Source of the DNA: JAHJRJ01 sp037443685
GTDB taxonomy: Bacteria; Bacteroidota; Ignavibacteria; UBA10030; BY39
Assembly (NCBI GenBank): GCA_037443685.1
Contig: JBBINX010000039.1
Coordinates: 1 to 19,558, forward strand
Direction: 5' to 3'
Length of the DNA stretch: 19,558 nt
A program made the translations under genes and the position numbers. The notes under the pieces were generated by a model. The model saw only the letters and a list, made by a program, of their open reading frames with translations, did not search any database and was not told the origin of the DNA. Shown here in pieces: positions 7,551 to 16,277 of this stretch; within the stretch, counting starts at the first letter, position 1; each line of letters begins with the position of its first letter.

Positions 7551-8503
7551 ACCGATTTATTTTTATCAAATTCATTTTTCTTTATTCTAAAAAGTATATC
7601 TTCGATTAATTTTCTATTTTTTGCGGTTAGATCGGCCAAAAATCCAAATATTATAATTTGAAATCCTATTAATAAAAAAACTCCTGCAATAATGAGTGAT
7701 TGGGTTTTTCCTGTAGGACCTGGAGTTATAAAATAGAAGTAAAGAAATCTAAAAACCAATATCAACCCTCCACTCATAATTATGCAACCAATCCAGGAAA
7801 ATGTTTTTAATGGATTATACATTAAATATATTCTAAAAATTGTGGTAACTGATTTTCGGATATATTCTGCTAACGAAGAGAACAACCGTGATTGACGAAC
7901 CGGCTTGTTTATTTGCACCGGAACCGACGCCACGGTGAGTCCTGCGTGGCGCGACTGAATTAAAGTTTCAAGTGTATAAGTGAAATCGGATAGAACGTGC
8001 AAGCACATGGCCGCTTTGCAATTGTATGCTCTGAAGCCGCTTGTGGCATCTTCAATTGATGATCCAGAAAATTTTCTTACCACCCAGCTACCCAATTTCT
8101 GTAAGAATTTTTTAACTTTCGAAAAATGCGGAATGTTTTGTATATCTCTCTTCCCAATTACGATATCCGCTTGATGATTCAGTATAGGCTTAATAAGTTT
8201 TGCAATATCTTCTCCTCTATACTGATTATCTGCATCTGTATTTACAATTATATCGGCACCTAAATTTAGGGCGGCATCAAGGCCAGTGGTAAACGCACGA
8301 GCAAGTCCATAACGCTGTGTTAAACGCACGATATGATTCACCCCCGCCCTCCGTGCTACTTCAACCGTATTATCTTTGCTTCCGTCGTCGATTACAAGAA
8401 CTTCAATTTTATCAATCCTTTCGATTGATTTGGGAAGATCTTTTATGGTCTGCTCTAAAAATTTCTCTTCATTATAGCAAGGAATTTGAATTATTAGTTT
8501 CAT
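7547..8503 (-). CDS. DPM1/GtrB-like polyprenyl-phosphate glycosyltransferase
   Basis: A 318-residue GT2 protein of the dolichol/undecaprenyl-phosphate sugar synthase type. It has IIQIPCYNEE (4-13), VIDDGSKDNT (37-46), RYGLARAFTTGL (64-75), the DXD-like TDADNQY (89-95) and EDATSGFRAY (151-160). Two transmembrane helices follow at about 232-256 and 268-292, as in GtrB and related synthases. It probably transfers a sugar from a nucleotide onto polyprenyl phosphate on the cytoplasmic face, making a donor for a GT-C enzyme across the membrane. The adjacent upstream gene is a GT-C-like protein that could use it. I prefer the ATG at 8503 to the GTG one codon earlier. No GtrA-like flippase is visible. 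Confidence 0.88.
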   Translation of the reverse strand: MKLIIQIPCYNEEKFLEQTIKDLPKSIERIDKIEVLVIDDGSKDNTVEVARRAGVNHIVRLTQRYGLARAFTTGLDAALNLGADIIVNTDADNQYRGEDIAKLIKPILNHQADIVIGKRDIQNIPHFSKVKKFLQKLGSWVVRKFSGSSIEDATSGFRAYNCKAAMCLHVLSDFTYTLETLIQSRHAGLTVASVPVQINKPVRQSRLFSSLAEYIRKSVTTIFRIYLMYNPLKTFSWIGCIIMSGGLILVFRFLYFYFITPGPTGKTQSLIIAGVFLLIGFQIIIFGFLADLTAKNRKLIEDILFRIKKNEFDKNKSV

Positions 8504-8532
8504 CACTTTTCTAATTTAATATAATTAATGAA

Positions 8533-11232
8533 TTATTGAAAACCGATTCGGGAAACTATTATTCCTAAATTTCTTTCGTCAACGTTTTGTAATCTATAGG
8601 TTTGGTCTAACTCTAATACCACCGTTTTAACTTTACCCGATAAGTTAATATTGTCGCCTAAGGGGCAACTTATTGTAAGGTTTTGTTTGTTTTCTATAAT
8701 TCTTCGATTCAATACTTCTACATCGTCCAGTTTAACCGTAAGATTAACTTCTTTTCTATCAAAATAATCGAGAATCGGAAACATACTAATAAACAATTCT
8801 TGAGGTTTCTCATTCGGCACGCGCAAGAATAAGGCTGCCGATTTACCGATCCATCTGAAATTTCCACTTCCTGATTTTTCTAAATCATACCAACCATAAC
8901 AAAGTTGGTTTTGAAAATCAGAAACTGAGAAATCGACGAATGATACCCAGTTTCGGATTTCTGATGTATCGATATTACTATTAATGTAATGACCAATTTT
9001 CAGGCTGGTTTCTTCATCTACAACATAGTCTGGAATTAATCGAAAATACTTATACGGTGTTACTCTGGCAATCCAACAATCTTCAGTTTTAAATACAATA
9101 TCATTTTCAAAAAGCTTTGTGTACTTGTCGATGTTTGGAGTATCAAAATACTTTTTATAAAAAGAATTTATAAAAAACACGGGACGGTTACTTTTAAATG
9201 TCTTGTTGATGGAATCGCTATCTCGGTAATCAAAAAAATAGTTTGACTTATTTGATAGCAGAGCTTCTAACGAAGCATCTGCTCCATCAGTTATAAAAAT
9301 GCTTCCTACTGGTTGGTTTAGAATAAACTGCACAACAGAATTTATTTCTTCATTGAAATGAACTTGCCGATCTTCCATAGTAACAGTGGGTATTAAAACA
9401 GTGAAATAGTTATAATCTACTTTTTGAATATCTTCTGGCAGCAATTCTAAAATGCCTGAAAATTCTCGGGATAGATTAACTACTTTAACGCTCTCCGGCG
9501 GCCAGTGCGAAGCATCCCAGCGCAGTGAAAAATATGGAACAACAATTTTATCGGCGACTTTGCTTCTTAAAGCCAATGCTATGGATTGTGCGTTCTCAAT
9601 GTTTTTATAGTTATTGTAATTTTTAAGCCGTTTGATTACCTCGGGCATATAAGGTAATGCAAGCCAGTTGTTTTTATCGCCTCCGCCGTTATACGACTTG
9701 ACTTTCAAATGAGCTCCTATCCAACTTGCCAAGTAATCGTTTTCCTGGTTTTTTGATAGAAAAAAAACCTTATCCCCCTCTTTAACTTGCTCCTTTAAAT
9801 TGTTGATGATCGAATTTTCTGTATCATAATATGCCTTACGAAGCTTTGTGTGAGAACTAAAAACCTCTGGATAGTTCGGAAAAGTTTCGACTACTCCTAA
9901 AACCAAAAACACAACTGCTGGTTTTAACATATTTAAAGCGAGTAATTGTTCTATCATCCATCCAAATGAAATTATTAAAACGATTATGAAAAATATAAGC
10001 CATCTGTAAACAGCACGCATTATTGATACAGGAAAAATTTTATATATAAAGGAAGTGGGCATATTCATTAATGCTTTTTCTTCGGGCATGTGATAATCTT
10101 CGAATGTAATTTCTTCTGTTTTATGTTTATCTATCACACGCCGCGAATCTACTTTTAGTGATGGACCGAGGGAGATAACAAAACAGACAATCCCTGCTAA
10201 TATCAGAGGAATCATCAGTATATTTTTATCTGACCTCTTTGCGATCAAAACGATCGAGATAATGAGCGAGGTGAGAAAAATATATCCCAAATAATTATAG
10301 TCGCTATTTGATCCGTCTCCAAAAAATTCGAACAACTGCCAATTCTTCGGAAAATCTAAGAGGTTTGCCCATAACAGTTCGCCGCGGGGAACTAACAATG
10401 TAATAATATCCACTCCTTGCGCTCTGAACATACCCATCGCAATCGGTTCAGTCAAACCCGATTGAGGCATTGCAAAATACCAGGGTAAAACACCCCCCGC
10501 CCAGGTTAATATCCATGCAATCAAAAAAACAAGAACCGCAGAAGGATTTGTTTTGCGGACCAAATTATAAACAGAATAATATAAGATAATTACCCCGCCT
10601 CCAACAAAACTTATCACAATCGAATACCAATCAACACCTACGAGAAGTAATCGAAAAATAAAAACTATTCCCGATATTTTTATAACATTTTTGGTTCTGA
10701 TTGATACTTCTCCCGATACATTTTTTATCAAATATAAGTCGGCAAATAAACTTAGCGGCACTAACATAAAACCGAAGCCCATCGAACCATATCCCATATG
10801 TTTGAATACAAAAGGTGTTACTAAAAATATGACGCCGCACATATAACCGATCCATTTGCGAACATCTAAAAGTTTCATTAACGAAATAAAGCTAAATAGC
10901 GAAAGCGATAAAAACACTATTCCGGCTATGTTACCTGCATTTATATCGGATACAGAAAATATTTGAATAAAAGAAGCTATCAGCCAGTGAACTAAAAATC
11001 CTTGAAGCTGTGGATAGCCATAAGGGAATAAAACATCTGGGAGATGTATCAAGAAAGGAAACGGTTGATTTGCAAGAGATTGCGCAATTCCCCATGTGAT
11101 ATACCATATCCCCAAATTAGGAGCTTGAATTGTGGGAATGAATCCGTAAAGCCCAGAAAGAAATATTATAATTACTGTAAAACAAACTGCTTCAGTAAGT
11201 TTCCAAACAATATTATTATTTTGACTGAACAA
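8533..11232 (-). CDS. Large polytopic membrane protein, GT-C-like, with C-terminal GWY beta domain
   Basis: An 899-residue protein. About ten to twelve hydrophobic segments occupy residues 10 to about 450, followed by a soluble region of about 440 residues. The membrane part has features of large GT-C-like proteins of polysaccharide loci: a long first loop (about 32-75), the VDIITLLVPRGE stretch (274-285), YLGY (314-317), ISLGPSL (353-359) and IMRAVYRW (404-411). No catalytic aspartate pair is obvious in the first loop. The C-terminal 120 residues carry CYGWYDLE (778-785), FRWIG (792-796) and DERNLG (885-890), and match the beta domains of the upstream gene. The start is TTG at 11232, five bases after the preceding stop; no in-frame ATG lies nearby. 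A periplasmic glycosyltransferase using the polyprenyl-sugar donor of the next gene is the best guess. Confidence 0.75.
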   Translation of the reverse strand: MFSQNNNIVWKLTEAVCFTVIIIFLSGLYGFIPTIQAPNLGIWYITWGIAQSLANQPFPFLIHLPDVLFPYGYPQLQGFLVHWLIASFIQIFSVSDINAGNIAGIVFLSLSLFSFISLMKLLDVRKWIGYMCGVIFLVTPFVFKHMGYGSMGFGFMLVPLSLFADLYLIKNVSGEVSIRTKNVIKISGIVFIFRLLLVGVDWYSIVISFVGGGVIILYYSVYNLVRKTNPSAVLVFLIAWILTWAGGVLPWYFAMPQSGLTEPIAMGMFRAQGVDIITLLVPRGELLWANLLDFPKNWQLFEFFGDGSNSDYNYLGYIFLTSLIISIVLIAKRSDKNILMIPLILAGIVCFVISLGPSLKVDSRRVIDKHKTEEITFEDYHMPEEKALMNMPTSFIYKIFPVSIMRAVYRWLIFFIIVLIISFGWMIEQLLALNMLKPAVVFLVLGVVETFPNYPEVFSSHTKLRKAYYDTENSIINNLKEQVKEGDKVFFLSKNQENDYLASWIGAHLKVKSYNGGGDKNNWLALPYMPEVIKRLKNYNNYKNIENAQSIALALRSKVADKIVVPYFSLRWDASHWPPESVKVVNLSREFSGILELLPEDIQKVDYNYFTVLIPTVTMEDRQVHFNEEINSVVQFILNQPVGSIFITDGADASLEALLSNKSNYFFDYRDSDSINKTFKSNRPVFFINSFYKKYFDTPNIDKYTKLFENDIVFKTEDCWIARVTPYKYFRLIPDYVVDEETSLKIGHYINSNIDTSEIRNWVSFVDFSVSDFQNQLCYGWYDLEKSGSGNFRWIGKSAALFLRVPNEKPQELFISMFPILDYFDRKEVNLTVKLDDVEVLNRRIIENKQNLTISCPLGDNINLSGKVKTVVLELDQTYRLQNVDERNLGIIVSRIGFQ

Positions 11233-11237
11233 ATTTT

Positions 11238-13586
11238 TTATATAAGTTGATTTACAAATTCAATTTTCTTGATCATAATGCCTAATTTTCGTTTATCATC
11301 ATTCAAACCAAGCTGGGCTGGAATAAAAACTTTATCTAAAGATATTGCTAAACATGTTTTATCGCGTGTGGGTAATTCGGGCATTGTATAAACTATAGCG
11401 AACTCACCCGACCTGGCGACAACTTCAGATATTTTAGTAACTCCGTTCAACTGGAGAGATACTTCGATAGAGTGATTTTCAAAAACATTTATATCCGGAA
11501 TAAAACCCTCAACTCTTATTGCTTTTGATGTGTTGTCGAAAATTATATTTGCTTCGGCTTTTTGTCCGATCCACCGGTAAAAACCGGAAGTTCCTTGCTC
11601 TTCTTCATACCAGCCCGATAGATACTCGCAGTTTACAATTTTAGTTTTTAACAAATGTATATTTCCCAGGCGAACGGACAAACGCCTAATATCTTTGTTC
11701 CGGGCTATTAAACTTGGTGTAAAAGAAGTTTCGCTTATCAATCTAATCTGATTTTCTTTTAACTTCTCAGGAAAATGTAAGAATAATTGCCTGCGTTGTT
11801 CATCTTTATCAAAATGGATTTGTCCGATCAGTCGGTTACCTGAAAACACATAAATATCAAACGGAAAATGTGAGTATGAAGAAGATATGTTGCAGCATAC
11901 TTCGGCTACTAAAGTATCAAACTCAATATCATTTTTTGACCGTATCGTAAGAATTCCCTCTTCCGACATCCACCGCCAGCCGCCCTCGTCCTCGTAAAAT
12001 CCGGCTTCATAAATAATTGAATAATATTTGTACTCAACAAAGTTTCCTGCAAAATCGACCTGTATATTTTTAAGTTGAGATTTCCTTATTTGTGGTTCAT
12101 TTTCAGTATGTGTTTTGTATTTAGTGTAAATTTTCTCGAATGAAATTAATATTTGTGCCCTCCTTTCGGTGAGCATCGACGAGCCATCAATACGCCAAGT
12201 AAATTCGCAAGTAATATTTTTAATATGGTGAATTTCAAATTTTCTTGAAAGCCGAATCAATAAATCCCAATCCTCATGTGTTACTAATGATTCATCGAAC
12301 AATCCAACCTCGACCAAGCAAGCCTTTTCATGCATCAAGCAAATGATTGGAATAAAATTGTGCACCAAAATCTGACCGTAATCGAAGTCTTGTGAATAAC
12401 GAAGTTCCCGGTTTTTAACAATATATTTTGTATTATCTTTTATTTGGCAAGTTCGATAAGCATCTGTATAGGCAACTTTACGATTACTTGATTCAAGAAA
12501 ACTCACTAAACTTTCGAGGTGGTCGTAATGGAAAACATCGTCATCGTCCAAATATGCGATATATTTGCCTTTCGCTTTATGTAAACCAGTATTTCGGGCT
12601 GCCGCAAGTCCTTTATTCCTCCAGTGATTATAATATTTTATTTTTAGGCAATCTTGAAATTTTTCTAAAACTCTTTTCACATTAACGCCGGCGTCGTTGA
12701 TAACGATTACTTCAAAATTTTTGTACGATTGAATGGATAAACTTTCGAGTGCAGCGAAAAGAAATTCAGGACGATTGTAAGTCGGTAAAATTACAGACAC
12801 AAGCGGGCCGGTTTTAATTTCTTTTCTTAACTTTGTTTGTAGAAGTTTTTTTGCTTCAAGAACTTTGTTTGGGGGGTATAGATATGGATGTGCTAATACT
12901 ATTTGCGACCTCAATTCATCGTCGTGTTGTACTGCATTCATAAACATACTCCCTTGTCTAACACGATAACAGAAAAACGGCTGGGGAATTCTTTTAGCAT
13001 AGAACCCCTTTTCGCCTGCCGATATCCAAAATTCCCAATCCTCATATCCTTGATATAACATTTTCTCGTTATAGCCGCCAATTGCTTCAAAGACCTCACG
13101 TTTGTATAGCGAACAATAATTTAGTTGGTTATCATAAATCAGTTTTTTAAAATCATAATCTGCTGCTTCAACTAATCCGCTTACCGAACCGAACTGCTGA
13201 ACATCTGTATAGGCGATATAAATATTTTTATATAATTTTAAAACTTCAACACATTTCGAAATCATTTCCGGTCTAATTTTATCATCAGCATCTAACGGTA
13301 AAATTAGTGTCCCATTTGATTTTCTTATACCATAATTTCGGGCGCTCGCCAATCCCCCGTTCGATTTTTCATATAAAAATATTTTACAATTATGATATCT
13401 ATTAATCAGCCCGGTTGCAACCTCTCTCGTGTTATCATTGCTTCCATCGTTAACAATTATTGCTTCCCAATTTTGATAAGTTTGATTAACTACACTTTCA
13501 ACAGCTTCACCAAGATATTCTGCCTGGTTATAGCAAGGGATTATGATTGAAACTAGCGGTTCATGTTTATTTAAATTTGCGGTCAT
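11238..13586 (-). CDS. Tandem GT2 glycosyltransferase with two C-terminal GWY beta domains
   Basis: A 782-residue four-domain protein without membrane segments. The first GT2 domain (10 to about 230) has VSIIIPCYNQ, VNDGSNDN (45-52), PLDADD (97-102) and EDWEFW (182-187). The second (262 to about 480) has VSVILPTYNR, VINDAG (295-300), YLDDDD (345-350) and HEDWDL (437-442). Both keep metal-binding and ED-type catalytic motifs, so both look active. Residues 525-648 and 655-778 are two related all-beta domains with GFY/GWY, RW[MI] and D-x-R-x-L marks. It likely adds two sugars in the cytoplasm, with the beta domains binding glycan or partner proteins (inference). It is separated by 6 bases from the preceding gene and 5 from the next. 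Confidence 0.9.
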   Translation of the reverse strand: MTANLNKHEPLVSIIIPCYNQAEYLGEAVESVVNQTYQNWEAIIVNDGSNDNTREVATGLINRYHNCKIFLYEKSNGGLASARNYGIRKSNGTLILPLDADDKIRPEMISKCVEVLKLYKNIYIAYTDVQQFGSVSGLVEAADYDFKKLIYDNQLNYCSLYKREVFEAIGGYNEKMLYQGYEDWEFWISAGEKGFYAKRIPQPFFCYRVRQGSMFMNAVQHDDELRSQIVLAHPYLYPPNKVLEAKKLLQTKLRKEIKTGPLVSVILPTYNRPEFLFAALESLSIQSYKNFEVIVINDAGVNVKRVLEKFQDCLKIKYYNHWRNKGLAAARNTGLHKAKGKYIAYLDDDDVFHYDHLESLVSFLESSNRKVAYTDAYRTCQIKDNTKYIVKNRELRYSQDFDYGQILVHNFIPIICLMHEKACLVEVGLFDESLVTHEDWDLLIRLSRKFEIHHIKNITCEFTWRIDGSSMLTERRAQILISFEKIYTKYKTHTENEPQIRKSQLKNIQVDFAGNFVEYKYYSIIYEAGFYEDEGGWRWMSEEGILTIRSKNDIEFDTLVAEVCCNISSSYSHFPFDIYVFSGNRLIGQIHFDKDEQRRQLFLHFPEKLKENQIRLISETSFTPSLIARNKDIRRLSVRLGNIHLLKTKIVNCEYLSGWYEEEQGTSGFYRWIGQKAEANIIFDNTSKAIRVEGFIPDINVFENHSIEVSLQLNGVTKISEVVARSGEFAIVYTMPELPTRDKTCLAISLDKVFIPAQLGLNDDKRKLGIMIKKIEFVNQLI

Positions 13587-13592
13587 ATCAAA

Positions 13593-14159
13593 TTATCTGT
13601 AAGCTGATGAAATAACCGGACTACTCCAAGCAAACCATCCCCAGACGTCATGATTATTAGGTCCTTTCGTTACGGAAAATGAAACGCTAATTTGCTTGTT
13701 CGAATATTTTTTTAAATCCACCAGTATATCGAACCACCGCCTCTCGTTCATATTTTCGACGGGATTTAAGTAACTTCGATAAACAGTATCTATTAAATTG
13801 TCGTATTCGATTGTTATTATCCCAACCCCCCCTTCTCCAGCCGGTGGGTTTGGCGGAGAAAAACTTATACCAAAATATAATTTTCCCTTATTTTTTTTAG
13901 GAGGTATAAAAAAACTAATTTTTCCATCAGGATTATCTGGAATTTGTACAATTGCAGGTCGTTTTTCGCCGTAAATGTTCCATTTCTTATGGACGAAGGC
14001 AATCTTACCATTGGGGGTATTATATTTTCCTGTGTCAGGAATTATTTTTGCTTCCCTAAAATGTTCAATAAAATCAAAACCAATATCTAAATCGGGCGGA
14101 TAAATTTCGCACTTCAGCGAAATGAATAATATTATGATTATTAAATAAAGCCTCTTCAT
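13593..14159 (-). CDS. Small exported beta-sandwich protein, possible lipoprotein
   Basis: A 188-residue protein with a short basic start and hydrophobic core (MKRLYLIIIILFISLKC), so it is probably exported. Cys17 might be lipidated, but the SLKC context is not a good lipobox. The remainder is rich in beta strands with prolines and glycines. It ends with RRWFDILVDLKKYSNKQISV (140-159) and WGWFAWSSPVI (173-183), a pattern resembling carbohydrate-binding jelly-roll domains appended to surface proteins. I do not recognise a named family. It starts one base after the stop of the Wzi-like gene, so the two are likely made together and may act together at the outer membrane. A glycan-binding or surface-anchoring role is inference from fold and context. 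Confidence 0.75.
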   Translation of the reverse strand: MKRLYLIIIILFISLKCEIYPPDLDIGFDFIEHFREAKIIPDTGKYNTPNGKIAFVHKKWNIYGEKRPAIVQIPDNPDGKISFFIPPKKNKGKLYFGISFSPPNPPAGEGGVGIITIEYDNLIDTVYRSYLNPVENMNERRWFDILVDLKKYSNKQISVSFSVTKGPNNHDVWGWFAWSSPVISSAYR

Positions 14160-14160
14160 T

Positions 14161-15549
14161 TTACCAAACGTTATAAAAATTATATCTGACTGTTATGCCA
14201 GTAATATATTCATTTGTTTTATAATCCTTTATTGGAATAATCTCTGCTAAAGATGGATTGAGATCAATATTTTCATAATAATTCCAAACGAAGAAAACAT
14301 TCAACAAAATATTTTTGATAGAATATGCATAATCAAAACCTGTTTGATATACAGTCTCGGGATACTTATTCACGTTATAATTTGACCCAAACCCTGAAGC
14401 TAAACCATGTCGTTCTCTATCAAAAAATAATTTTATTTTAATATCATTCCATTTTTGTGTTAATTCAAAATATAAATCATCAGCTTCGCTGCCCATGTGA
14501 TGTCCCATAAATGCACCATAATTTGCAAACGTTATAAATCTATCGAACTGACGCGAACGATACCATTTCTTTGAGTAAAGCTGATAACTGTTGTTATACT
14601 TTGCTTGGTGGACATTGTGGAAAATGTTTTTACTGCTATAATTCTGAGAATACTCAATTCGGAGTTCGGTATTTCCTGTGCTTATGAAAAATCCCGTTGT
14701 TATTCCTGTATCAAAAAACTCGAACCCTAAGGGACCTAGCCAAGTTCTATCTTCCGGCTGCCACGGTGCCCAAAAATCCTCTCCCGCATATTCGAAATAT
14801 ATTTTTCCATTTTCGAACGGCGGGAAATTTTTCAGAAATGTCAGATAAAACGCAACATCCAAACTTGCCCGCTGATCGTTGTTGAATCTTCCGGGAAGAT
14901 TCTCTTGCGACGCACTTATAATCTTTGGAAATTCCCAAATTTTATAATTCGCTTTATAAACAACAGTCTGCGTGATGCCAAATTCAAACCAAGAAACCGG
15001 CAGGTAAGTAAAACGGTGAGCAAATAGCTTAAAATCTTTGGGCCAACCGTTCAGCATTAGATAAGTGAACTCGCCAATATATGGAATCAAAAATGGTTTT
15101 TCAGTTCGGAATTTGACTAACGGATAAGGTTCTGCATTGTTAGATAACAAAAGCGAGCCGTGATATCCGTGTCCTAACCATACATTCTGTTTACCTGCTT
15201 CGAACGAAACCGAGCCAAGTTGCAATTTCGCCGTGGCGGTCTTTAAACGGATGCCTTCAGTATGATTTATATTGAACCAATAGTTGAAGAATAATTTTGA
15301 AAAAAATTGTGCACTCCCGTCAGACGATAAAAATGGGGTGTACCGTTTTTCTAAATAATCGCCGTCTGAGTTGATTAAAAAATACCCGACTCGCGGATAT
15401 TTAGAATCGAGGTAATAAGTTTTAAAAGCGACTGAATTAAGCGGATTTATGGTGTACCAATCCGATTGAAAAACAGATTGTTTAAAGCCAAAGCTTACAG
15501 TAAATACACTTAATGAGATCAAACATATTTTTGCAAACTTGCTTTTCAT
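14161..15549 (-). CDS. Wzi-like outer-membrane capsule assembly/attachment protein
   Basis: A 462-residue beta-barrel protein with signal peptide (about 1-21) and alternating hydrophobic/polar strands to a C-terminal aromatic residue (NFYNVW), the usual beta-barrel assembly signal. GKQNVWLGHGYHGS (119-132), LLLSNNAEPYP (133-143) and GAFMGHHMGSEADD (345-358) match the Caps_assemb_Wzi family. Wzi is an outer-membrane lectin-like protein that fixes capsular polysaccharide to the cell surface, and in Escherichia coli it belongs to Wzy-dependent group 1 capsule systems. Here its ATG overlaps the ABC ATPase stop by 4 bases (ATGA), tying it to an ABC-exported polymer. The length is close to typical Wzi. 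Family assignment is fairly secure; the exact polymer is not known. Confidence 0.85.
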   Translation of the reverse strand: MKSKFAKICLISLSVFTVSFGFKQSVFQSDWYTINPLNSVAFKTYYLDSKYPRVGYFLINSDGDYLEKRYTPFLSSDGSAQFFSKLFFNYWFNINHTEGIRLKTATAKLQLGSVSFEAGKQNVWLGHGYHGSLLLSNNAEPYPLVKFRTEKPFLIPYIGEFTYLMLNGWPKDFKLFAHRFTYLPVSWFEFGITQTVVYKANYKIWEFPKIISASQENLPGRFNNDQRASLDVAFYLTFLKNFPPFENGKIYFEYAGEDFWAPWQPEDRTWLGPLGFEFFDTGITTGFFISTGNTELRIEYSQNYSSKNIFHNVHQAKYNNSYQLYSKKWYRSRQFDRFITFANYGAFMGHHMGSEADDLYFELTQKWNDIKIKLFFDRERHGLASGFGSNYNVNKYPETVYQTGFDYAYSIKNILLNVFFVWNYYENIDLNPSLAEIIPIKDYKTNEYITGITVRYNFYNVW

Positions 15550-16277
15550 TTTTTTAAGACTTCCTTCGTGTAATACGCTATCGTCTCGGAAGGTGTCCCT
15601 TGTTTAACAAGAACACCATTCTCCAGTATCACTACACGGTCGCAATATTCCAGAATCGAATCTAAATCGTGGCTCACAAAGAGGACTGTTTTCCCCTGCC
15701 GCTTATATTCCCAAAATAATTTCTTACATTTCTGCTGGAAAGGATTATCTCCAACCGCAAAAATTTCGTCCACCAAAAATATTGGAGCATCCACTTGCAT
15801 CGCAATAGAAAACGCCAATCTTACTTGCATCCCCGAAGATAAATGGATGAGTTTTGCGTCAGCAAATTTTTCGAGTTCTGCAAAGTGTAAAATATCTGAA
15901 AATCTTTTATCCATTTCTTTTCGAGAGAAACCTAACAAGGCACCGTTGATATATACATTTTCCCTGCATGTAAAGTCGGATTGAAACCCCACACCAATTT
16001 CTAAAAAAGTATTCATGATTTCGTTCACATTCACAACACCTGATGTAGGTTTATATATTCCTGCAATGATACGCAATAAAGTTGTTTTGCCCGAACCGTT
16101 CCTCCCCACGACCCCTAAAAATTCACCTTGGTTAACGTTAAAGGAAACGTTATTTAGAGCATAAAACTCTTCGTACCTAAACGACGATCGGAGAGTACCA
16201 GTTAGTTTATGAAAAAATGTTTTGTGTTTTTCGTGAGGTAACTTAAAAACTTTCGATATGTTTTTTACTTCTATCAA
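15546..16277 (-). CDS. wzt: Polysaccharide ABC transporter ATPase (Wzt/TagH type, short form)
   Basis: A 243-residue nucleotide-binding subunit. Walker A GRNGSGKT (58-65), Q-loop Q99, signature LSSGMQ (146-151), Walker B IFLVDE (166-171) and H-loop H203 are all intact. The N-terminal extension before the ALNNVSF strand and the DEIFAVGD segment identify the lipid-linked polysaccharide exporter group (Wzt, TagH, RfbE). It energises export of the finished glycan across the inner membrane together with the permease encoded just upstream. It ends right after the core domain, so the C-terminal polysaccharide-binding domain of Wzt proteins such as that of E. coli O9a is missing. The start is TTG at 16277, immediately after the permease TAA, and gives the usual MIEVKNISK N terminus. 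The symbol denotes family, not proven orthology. Confidence 0.92.
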   Translation of the reverse strand: MIEVKNISKVFKLPHEKHKTFFHKLTGTLRSSFRYEEFYALNNVSFNVNQGEFLGVVGRNGSGKTTLLRIIAGIYKPTSGVVNVNEIMNTFLEIGVGFQSDFTCRENVYINGALLGFSRKEMDKRFSDILHFAELEKFADAKLIHLSSGMQVRLAFSIAMQVDAPIFLVDEIFAVGDNPFQQKCKKLFWEYKRQGKTVLFVSHDLDSILEYCDRVVILENGVLVKQGTPSETIAYYTKEVLKK

